From: an uncultured Gemmatimonadota bacterium
Lineage (GTDB): Bacteria; Gemmatimonadota; Gemmatimonadetes; Gemmatimonadales; Gemmatimonadaceae
Reading direction: 5' to 3'
NCBI GenBank assembly: GCA_946480295.1
Contig: CAMLIT010000135.1
Location: forward strand, 1 to 10,311
Length of the DNA stretch: 10,311 nt
Part shown: positions 5,353 to 10,311 of the stretch, one piece after another
Numbering within the stretch: position 1 is the stretch's first letter
Layout: each line of letters starts with the position of its first letter
Made by a program: the position numbers and the translations under genes
Notes under the pieces: generated by a model
Database searches by the model: none
The model's input: only the letters and a program-made list of their open reading frames with translations
What the model was told of the DNA's origin: nothing

Positions 5353-6134
5353 GTGAGATACAGGCTGAGGCTCCCGATCGGCAGCTGCGAGCGCATCTGC
5401 ACCATCGTCCGGGTGCTGTCGTCCGTCAGCCAGACCTCCGCCCGCCCGCCTTCGCCGAAGAGCCCCTTCGCCTTCAGGATGGGCCGCACGACGATCGTGT
5501 TGAACGTGCCCGCCGGGACGGTGATCCGTTCGCGGCGGAGCACGACCACGCGCACCGGGTTGCGGTCGGGGCGGAAGTACCGGTCGAAGTCGTAGGTCTT
5601 CCCGGGCTGCAGGGGGATGGTGCGCAGGAAGTAGATGAACGAGGCCTCGTCCAGCGGACCGGCCACGCTGGGCTGCACCGGCTTGCCGTTCTCCGAGTAC
5701 TGCCGCTGCGCCGGATAGATCTCGAAATCACGGTTCGCGTGATAGTGCCCCTCGTCGACGTGCTGGACGTAGCGCAGCGAGGACATGGAGCGCGGATCGA
5801 ACCAGGTCTCGTAGTCGTCGTTCACGCGGTAGAACCGTGTCCCCCCGTTCACCGTGAAGCGGGCGTGCAGCGCCGGCGTCCCGCGCACTGCGTCCTCGCC
5901 GAGCACCTGGAGGACGGCGTCCCCGGCGTGGATGAAGCCGTACTTCACCTCGTAATCGAAGCGCTCGCCCGGCGCGAAGGCGGGGGCCGGATCCGCGATC
6001 TCGCCCCCCGCGCTCTCCGTCACCGTGGCGGCCGTCGTCGTGCCGCGCGCGGCGGACCGCGACGCGGGGCGGTCGCACGCGCCGAGCAGGGCTACGAGGA
6101 CCGGGGCCGTGCACCAAACGAGAGCGGACCGCAT
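5301..6134 (-). CDS. DUF3108-family lipoprotein with repeat-derived C-terminus
   Basis: This protein has 277 aa from the ATG at 6134, which has a GGTGA five bases upstream; an in-frame ATG at 6146 would add four residues. The signal peptide ends in LLGAC with Cys20 as likely lipidation site. After a Ser/Thr/Ala-rich linker (21-52) comes the DUF3108 pattern: GERFDYEVKYGFIHAGDAVL (56-75), strands with TRFYRVNDDYETWFDP (99-114), FEIYPAQRQYSENGK (137-151), LDEASFIYFLRTIPLQPGKTYDF (161-183), a VPAGTFNTIVVRPI strand pair (206-219) and AEVWLTDDSTRTMVQMRSQLPIGSLSLYL (232-260). DUF3108 proteins are periplasmic beta-rich proteins of unknown function, related in fold to lipid-carrying LolA/LolB-like proteins. 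Residues 262-277 (RVEGRGARVETPRGEG) are translated from the heptamer repeat and replace the native end. The gene is divergent from the KdpE-like regulator, separated by about 210 bp. Confidence 0.88.
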   Translation of the reverse strand: MRSALVWCTAPVLVALLGACDRPASRSAARGTTTAATVTESAGGEIADPAPAFAPGERFDYEVKYGFIHAGDAVLQVLGEDAVRGTPALHARFTVNGGTRFYRVNDDYETWFDPRSMSSLRYVQHVDEGHYHANRDFEIYPAQRQYSENGKPVQPSVAGPLDEASFIYFLRTIPLQPGKTYDFDRYFRPDRNPVRVVVLRRERITVPAGTFNTIVVRPILKAKGLFGEGGRAEVWLTDDSTRTMVQMRSQLPIGSLSLYLTRVEGRGARVETPRGEG

Positions 6135-6247
6135 GACAGTCACCATCTGGCGAAGTCCGGAGGGGGCGTGCGGGACGAGAGGATCATGGCCCATGCCAGC
6201 CGGGTACAGGTTGCCGGAGGCGGGCCCGGCGTGCGCCACGACGTGAC

Positions 6248-6269
6248 GACCACGGCCGACAGCGTGGTC
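6248..6269. promoter_or_regulatory. Perfect 7-bp inverted repeat upstream of the regulator gene
   Basis: GACCACG (6248-6254) and CGTGGTC (6263-6269) are exact complements around an 8-base centre. The repeat lies 77 bp upstream of the ATG at 6347 and 113 bp upstream of the divergent start at 6134. TACCAT follows at 6271-6276 and could be part of a promoter for the regulator. A dimeric regulator site is plausible. OmpR-family proteins normally bind direct rather than inverted repeats, so this may belong to another regulator. Confidence 0.4.
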
Positions 6270-6346
6270 TACCATCGTGCGCCGCGCCCGCGGCGGCCGC
6301 CGACCTGCAGCGGCCAGCCAGCGCGGTGGTCCGGATCCCGAGAGCC

Positions 6347-7060
6347 ATGTCGCAGTCCCCCGAAAAAGCCAACGCGATCCTCGTGGTCGACGACGAGCCG
6401 CAGATCCGTCGTGCCGTGCGGAACGCCCTGCGCGAGCTCTCGGACCGCATCCTGGAGGCGGAGACCGGGGCCGCCGCGCTGGACCTCGGCGCGGCGGAGC
6501 GCCCCGAGCTGGTCATCCTCGATCTCGGCCTGCCGGATGCGCAGGGGGTGGACGTCTGCCGCGAGCTCCGGCGCTGGTCCGCGGCGCCGATCATCGTGCT
6601 CTCGGCGCGCCACTCGGAGCAGGAGAAGGTCATGCTGCTGAACGCGGGCGCCGACGACTACGTCACCAAGCCATTCAGCGTGCTGGAGCTGACGGCGCGG
6701 GCGCGGGCGCAGCTCCGGCGCGCGCGGACGACGGTCGGCGCCGTGCCCCCATCCGTGCCGCTCTCGCTCGGCGGGCTGACGGTCGACTTCGCCGGGCGGC
6801 GCGTGGAGCGCGACGGGCGCCAGATCCACCTGACGCCGATCGAGTGGCAGATCTTCAGCACCCTCGTCGCCGCCGGCGGGCGCATCCTGACGCACCAGCA
6901 GATCTTCGACGCGGTGTGGGGCCGGCAGTTCGGCAGCCCGCAGCAGTACCTGCGCGTGCACATCACGAACCTCCGGCGGAAGATCGAGAGCGACCCGGCG
7001 AGCCCGCAGATCATCATCACCGAGCCGGGCGTGGGCTATCGCGCCGAGCTGCCGCGGTGA
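6347..7060 (+). CDS. kdpE: KdpE-like OmpR-family response regulator
   Basis: A 237-aa regulator with a complete receiver, followed by an OmpR/PhoB-type winged helix. Receiver residues: D15-D16 in ILVVDDEPQIRR, phospho-acceptor D59 in VILDLGLPDAQG, S86 in IIVLSAR, and K108-P109 in DDYVTKPF. The run DLGLPD, then RRWSAAPIIVLSAR, then EQEKVMLLNAGADDYVTKPF is typical of KdpE, the regulator of the high-affinity K+ uptake operon. The DNA-binding domain (about 140-235) has LTPIEWQIFSTLVAAGGRILTHQQI and the recognition-helix region YLRVHITNLRRKIE, ending in EPGVGYRAELP. The start at 6347 (MSQSPEKANA) matches the usual short lead before strand 1; a GTG at 6326 would add seven residues. Its TGA overlaps the kinase GTG, so the two are translationally coupled. 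No kdpFABC genes are nearby, so the target genes are unknown. Confidence 0.9.
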   Translation: MSQSPEKANAILVVDDEPQIRRAVRNALRELSDRILEAETGAAALDLGAAERPELVILDLGLPDAQGVDVCRELRRWSAAPIIVLSARHSEQEKVMLLNAGADDYVTKPFSVLELTARARAQLRRARTTVGAVPPSVPLSLGGLTVDFAGRRVERDGRQIHLTPIEWQIFSTLVAAGGRILTHQQIFDAVWGRQFGSPQQYLRVHITNLRRKIESDPASPQIIITEPGVGYRAELPR

Positions 7061-8604
7061 CGGTCCGGACGCGGACGGCGGCGCGATGGGCGCTCTGGCT
7101 CGTGCTGCTCGCCGGGCTCACCGCCTTCCTCGTGGTCGTCCGGACGCGGATCGACCCCGCGCACGTGCTGCTCGCCTTCCTGCTCGTCGTGCTCGGCGGC
7201 AGCGCGAGCGGCGGGCGCGCCCTCGGCCTGACGCTCGCGCTGCTGTCGTTCCTCGTCAGCGACTACTTCTTCCAGCCGCCGTTCGACGAGATCGCGATCG
7301 GCAAGTCGCTGGACTGGCTGTCGCTGGTCGCGTTCCTCTCGACGTCGCTCGTCGCCACGCAGCTCCTCGCGCGGGCGCGCGCGGAGGCGGAGGCGGCGCG
7401 GCGCCGCGCCGTGGAGGTCCAGTCGTTAGGCAGGCTCGGCTCGGAAGCCCTCAGCGCCGGCCGCGCCGACGAGGCCCTCGTCCGCGTCGCCGGCGTCATC
7501 CAGGCCACCCTCGGCGTCGCCGACTGCGCCATCTTTCCCTGGACGCCCGCCCACGGCTTCGGCGCGCGCGTCACGCGCGACGGCGTCGACCACCCGCCGG
7601 CCGCGCCCGGTGAGCTCGTGCGCCGCGTCGTCGACCGCGGCGAGCCGGTCGCCGTCGCCGAGGGCGAGGCGGTGGAGTCCCCCGCCCGCGGCTCCGATGC
7701 GGTGCCCGTCGTCGGGCCGCACGTCCGCACCCTCCTCCTCCCCCTCCGCGTGCAGGGGCGCGTTGTCGGCGTCCTCCGCCTCGCCGACGACGCGCCCCTC
7801 GCCTTCGATCCCGCCAAGCGGCGCTTCCTCGACGCGCTCACCTACTACGCCGCTCTCGGCGTCGAGCGGATGCACCTCGTGACCGAGGCGGAGCACGCGG
7901 AGGCGCTGCGCGAGGCCGACCGTTTCAAGGACACCCTGCTCGCGTCGGTGTCCCACGACCTGCGGACGCCCCTCACCACGATCAAGGCGCTGGCGCAGAG
8001 CGCGGCGCTGCGCGGCGACGAGGCGGCCGCGGCGATCGAGGAGCAGGCGGACCGGCTGGCGCGCCTCGTCAGCGACCTCCTCGACCTCTCGCGCATCCGC
8101 GGCCGCACCTTCGCGCTCGCCCCGGAGCTGAACACGGCCGACGACCTGCTGGGCGCCGCCGTGCGGCAGGCGCAGGGGCTGCTCAGCGGCAAGGCGCTGC
8201 GCGCCGTGGTGGATCTCGACAGCCCCGCGCTCGTCGGCCGCTTCGACTTCAGCCAGTCGCTGCGCATTCTCGGCAACCTCGTGGAGAACGCGATCCGCCA
8301 CTCCCCGCCAAACGAGCCGGTGGAGCTGAGCGCGCGCCGCGAAGGGGACATGCTGGTCTTCACCGTCGCCGACCGCGGGCCGGGCGTGCCGGCGGCGGAC
8401 ACGGAGCGGATCTTCGACTCGTTCTACCGGGCGCGCAACGCCACCCCGGACAGCGGCCACGCGGGGCTGGGGCTCGCCATCGCCCGGCAGCTCGCCGAGC
8501 TGCAGGGCGGGAGCGTCGGGTACCAGCCGCGCCCCGGCGGAGGAAGCCTGTTCGTGCTGCGCCTCCCGGCGGTCGAGGTGGACGAGGCCACCTTCGGCGG
8601 CTGA
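7057..8604 (+). CDS. Short KdpD-like sensor histidine kinase (DUF4118-GAF-HK)
   Basis: A 515-aa kinase starting at a GTG inside the regulator's stop (GTGA). Residues about 12-104 form four transmembrane helices of DUF4118 type, with the KdpD-like segment SDYFFQPPFDEIAIGKSLDW (68-87) between helices 3 and 4. A linker helix leads to a GAF-like domain (about 125-270). The catalytic core follows: H-box SVSHDLRTPL with His300, N-box NLVENAIRHSP with N411, G1 DRGPGVP (439-445), F-box ERIFDSFYRA (450-459) and G2 GHAGLGLAIA (467-476). All are intact, so it should autophosphorylate. Full KdpD proteins are near 890 aa and begin with a KdpD sensor and a Usp domain; both are absent here. The frame is open upstream but that stretch lies over the regulator gene. 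Leu124 uses the rare TTA codon. The signal sensed is unknown; K+ or turgor is only by analogy. Confidence 0.92.
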   Translation: MTVRTRTAARWALWLVLLAGLTAFLVVVRTRIDPAHVLLAFLLVVLGGSASGGRALGLTLALLSFLVSDYFFQPPFDEIAIGKSLDWLSLVAFLSTSLVATQLLARARAEAEAARRRAVEVQSLGRLGSEALSAGRADEALVRVAGVIQATLGVADCAIFPWTPAHGFGARVTRDGVDHPPAAPGELVRRVVDRGEPVAVAEGEAVESPARGSDAVPVVGPHVRTLLLPLRVQGRVVGVLRLADDAPLAFDPAKRRFLDALTYYAALGVERMHLVTEAEHAEALREADRFKDTLLASVSHDLRTPLTTIKALAQSAALRGDEAAAAIEEQADRLARLVSDLLDLSRIRGRTFALAPELNTADDLLGAAVRQAQGLLSGKALRAVVDLDSPALVGRFDFSQSLRILGNLVENAIRHSPPNEPVELSARREGDMLVFTVADRGPGVPAADTERIFDSFYRARNATPDSGHAGLGLAIARQLAELQGGSVGYQPRPGGGSLFVLRLPAVEVDEATFGG

Positions 8605-8633
8605 GCGTCCGGTCCGCCGGTCGGGGCGGGTGC

Positions 8634-8651
8634 ATCTTTGTGGGATCTTTG
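8634..8651 (+). promoter_or_regulatory. 7-4-7 direct repeat, candidate OmpR-family binding site
   Basis: ATCTTTG occurs at 8634-8640 and again at 8645-8651, separated by TGGG. The 11-bp period of two 7-mers with a 4-bp spacer is the geometry of PHO-box-type sites bound by OmpR/PhoB-family regulators. It lies 30 bp downstream of the kinase stop and about 300 bp before the MFS start, and the only such regulator in the window is encoded directly upstream at 6347-7060. Chance occurrence cannot be excluded. Confidence 0.35.
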
Positions 8652-8940
8652 CGTCTGGCCTCCCATTCTTAGTCGATTTTCAACCGGCCATACCCGTACG
8701 TTGTATCACGTCGTTCGCGCCGCCGTGTCCACCAGCCACGAGGCGCGAATGCCGGGAGGGGCCATCGGCAGTGGCCCCGGACTTCGCAAGGATCGCTCGC
8801 GGTCGGCTTGGACGTCGCGTCGTGGGGGTGGGTGACGATTGCGACGTGACCGCGGCGACCTGCGGGGCTCCCCGCGCGGCGACGGGCCGCCGGCGCGACA
8901 CGCCGGCCGGGCCACGTCCCCCGGGAGCCCCCCGCCGCCT

Positions 8941-8948
8941 TACCTTTG
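8941..8948 (+). promoter_or_regulatory. TAnnTTTG-type promoter box at the MFS start
   Basis: TACCTTTG ends four bases before the ATG at 8953 and matches TAnnTTTG, the -7 element of the primary sigma factor in Bacteroidota. With that spacing transcription would begin at or near the ATG, giving a leaderless mRNA. This fits the lack of a Shine-Dalgarno. No TTTG is seen about 20 bases further up, so the -33 element is missing. It supports 8953 as the start. Confidence 0.45.
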
Positions 8949-8952
8949 GCGG

Positions 8953-10311
8953 ATGCCGACCCGCACTCCCTCAGCGCGGTACGCCTGGTACGTCGTCGCG
9001 GTGCTCACCCTCGCGAACGTCTCGGGCTTCATCGACCGACAGATCCTCAGCCTGCTCGTGCCGCCGATCAAGCGGGACCTCGGCCTGAGCGACACGCAGG
9101 TCAGCTACCTCCTCGGCCTGTCGTTCTCGGTCTTCTACACGCTGCTCGGGCTGCCGATCGCGCGCCTCGCCGACGTCTCGAGCCGGCGTCGCATCATGGC
9201 CGTCGGCACGGCGCTGTGGAGCGTGATGACGATGCTCTGCGGCGTCGCCGGCTCGTTCGGCCGGCTGCTGCTCACGCGCATCGGGGTGGGCGTCGGCGAG
9301 GCGACGCTCGACGCGCCGTCCATCTCGCTCCTCGCCGACTACTTCCCGCCCGAGCGGCTGGCGACGGCGGTGAGCGTGTATTCGTTAGGCATCTTCCTCG
9401 GCTCGGGGCTGGCGTACGTCATCGGGGGCGCGATCGTCGGCCTCGTCTCGGCCACGGGCACCTGGCACTGGCCGCTGGTCGGCGCCATCCGGCCCTGGCA
9501 GACCGTGTTCATCATCGTGGGGGCGCCGGGGCTCGTCGTCGCGCTGCTCATGCTCACCGTGCGGGAGCCGGCGCGCCGCGGCGCGGCGGGGAAGCCCGTG
9601 CCGGTGCGCGAGGTCGCGGCGTACGTCGGCCGGCACCGCCGCACCTTCGCCACCTTCACCCTCGGCTTCGCCCTCTCGGCGACGGTGAACTACGGCATCG
9701 CCGCGTGGCTCGCCACCTTCCTCATCCGGACCTACGGCTGGACGGCGTCGCGCGCCGGCTTCGTCCAGGGGGCGCTGACGATGACGATCGGCGTGGCCAG
9801 CACCATCCTCGGCGGCCGGCTCGCCGACCGCTACGCGGCCCGCGGCCGCCGCGACGGCGCCCTGCGCGTCGGGATCATCGGCGCCGCCGGCATGCTCGTC
9901 TCCGCGTCGCTGTACCCGCTGATGCCGAACGCCGCCGCGTCGGTGGCGTGGCTCGCGGTGGTGAACCTCTTCGCGGCGCTGCCGTGGGGGGCGGCGATGG
10001 CGGCGACCGCGGAGATCGTCCCCGCCGAGCTGCGCGCGCAGGGCGCCGCGCTCTACTTCTTCGTCCTCAACCTCGTGTCCTCGGCGCTCGGGCCGACGCT
10101 GGTCGCGCTCGCGACCGACTATGTCTTCCGGGACGAGGCCGCACTGCGCTACTCGCTCGTCCTCGTGAACATCGTCGGCATGTCCGGCGCGATCGCGCTG
10201 TTCGTGTTCGGCATCCCCGCCTTCCGGGCGACCCTCGGCGAGCTCGCCGCTCGCGCGGCCATGGCGTCCCCCGCCGCCGGCGAGCGCGCCGTCGCCGCCC
10301 CCGACCGCTAG
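8953..10311 (+). CDS. Spinster-type MFS transporter
   Basis: A complete 452-aa, 12-helix major facilitator protein ending in TAG at the window's last base. The first helix, YAWYVVAVLTLANVSGFIDRQIL, followed by LLVPPIKRDLGLSDTQVSYLLG (about 36-57) and the loop 2-3 motif GLPIARLADVSSRRRIM (about 65-81), is characteristic of the spinster-like branch. Helices continue through GVGVGEATLDAPSISLLADYFPPERLATAVSVYSLG. The second half repeats the layout, with GGRLADRYAARGRRD as the matching loop. The tail is polar (AMASPAAGERAVAAPDR). Spinster members carry sphingolipid- or lysolipid-like molecules in animals; bacterial substrates are mostly unknown, so none is assigned. The frame extends upstream to 8839, but that part is Arg/Gly/Pro-rich and lies over hairpins, and the TACCTTTG box favours 8953. 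Residue 145 uses a TTA codon in a TCGTTAGGC context. Confidence 0.92.
   Translation: MPTRTPSARYAWYVVAVLTLANVSGFIDRQILSLLVPPIKRDLGLSDTQVSYLLGLSFSVFYTLLGLPIARLADVSSRRRIMAVGTALWSVMTMLCGVAGSFGRLLLTRIGVGVGEATLDAPSISLLADYFPPERLATAVSVYSLGIFLGSGLAYVIGGAIVGLVSATGTWHWPLVGAIRPWQTVFIIVGAPGLVVALLMLTVREPARRGAAGKPVPVREVAAYVGRHRRTFATFTLGFALSATVNYGIAAWLATFLIRTYGWTASRAGFVQGALTMTIGVASTILGGRLADRYAARGRRDGALRVGIIGAAGMLVSASLYPLMPNAAASVAWLAVVNLFAALPWGAAMAATAEIVPAELRAQGAALYFFVLNLVSSALGPTLVALATDYVFRDEAALRYSLVLVNIVGMSGAIALFVFGIPAFRATLGELAARAAMASPAAGERAVAAPDR

Larger units (their letters stand above)
8605..8952. other. 348-bp non-coding region between kinase and MFS genes
   Basis: No convincing gene is seen here. Open frames across it have Arg/Ser/Pro-rich, shadow-like translations and no RBS. 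It holds an 11-bp-period direct repeat (8634-8651) and an AT-richer patch (8660-8710) that could carry a weak promoter: TTTTCA at 8677-8682, 18 bases, then TTGTAT at 8701-8706. Two perfect 7-bp hairpins follow: GGGGCCA 8758-8764 / TGGCCCC 8772-8778, and GCCGGCG 8889-8895 / CGCCGGC 8901-8907. Neither hairpin has a T-run, so they are not classic terminators. The layout would fit a structured leader or a small RNA, but nothing matches a riboswitch I know. Confidence 0.5.

Noticed and set aside
4722..6641. Long plus-strand open frame (639 codons) opposite the two lipoprotein genes
   Set aside because: It is antisense to two clear lipoproteins and passes through the repeat, where it gives the well-known spurious peptide type 'CHPEAKPKDL'.
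6277..7056. Fusion of the kinase frame upstream through the regulator gene
   Set aside because: The frame is open but is a shadow of the KdpE-like gene. The GTG overlapping the regulator stop is the natural start.
8839..8952. N-terminal extension of the MFS gene
   Set aside because: The extra 38 residues are Arg/Gly/Pro-rich, lie over a GC hairpin and precede the normal first helix. The ATG at 8953 has a promoter-like box just upstream.
1..10311. Defence island, prophage, integron or secondary-metabolite cluster
   Set aside because: No integrase, transposase, nuclease-helicase pair, restriction enzyme, toxin pair or synthase motif was found in either strand.

Overview
The window is GC-rich (third codon positions strongly G/C), densely coded chromosomal DNA from a Gram-negative-type bacterium. 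It encodes lipoproteins with lipoboxes, an outer-envelope-style DUF3108 protein and a spinster-type MFS carrier. Several traits suggest a soil Gemmatimonadota or a close relative: the repeat family around 5197-5278 whose spurious translation reads like 'CHPEAKPKDL', GAGGGTC heptamer tandems, a TAnnTTTG box just upstream of a start codon, and rare TTA codons set in TCGTTAGGC. The phylum is inferred from style and would need a database search to confirm.

Layout, left to right. 1-412 (minus, cut by the window edge): PrcB_C-domain exported protein, divergent from 482-1207 (plus), a membrane-anchored conserved protein of unknown function, followed 16 bp later by the 57-aa ORF 1224-1397. 1363-1740 (minus): small two-TM protein, tail-to-tail with 1224-1397. 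1782-2207 (minus): degenerate receiver-like protein. 2439-2771 (plus): 110-aa unknown helical protein. 2784-3671 and 3668-4066 (both minus, ATGA-coupled, the 4066 gene first): a charged AT-hook-like protein and a YkuE/YaeI-type metallophosphoesterase. 4287-4691 (plus): stand-alone receiver with Glu at the phospho-acceptor position. 4688-5104 (minus): Ig-like lipoprotein. 5154-5352: nested inverted-repeat element whose right arm forms the last 16 codons of 5301-6134 (minus, DUF3108 lipoprotein). 6347-7060 and 7057-8604 (plus, GTGA overlap): KdpE-like regulator and shortened KdpD-like kinase. 8605-8952: 348-bp non-coding region. 8953-10311 (plus): MFS transporter.

The clearest functional unit is the KdpE/KdpD-like two-component pair. 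The kinase keeps the four-helix DUF4118 membrane part, GAF and the catalytic core but lacks the N-terminal KdpD and Usp domains, and no kdpFABC genes are in the window. The rest is mostly single genes or pairs in alternating orientations with short divergent promoter regions, several holding perfect inverted repeats. I do not see a defence island, CRISPR array, prophage, integrase, tRNA or rRNA, nor a clearly new multi-gene system. The points most worth following are the two atypical single-domain receivers, the repeat element that has extended a protein's C-terminus, the phosphoesterase/AT-hook gene pair, and the 7-4-7 direct repeat behind the kinase gene.
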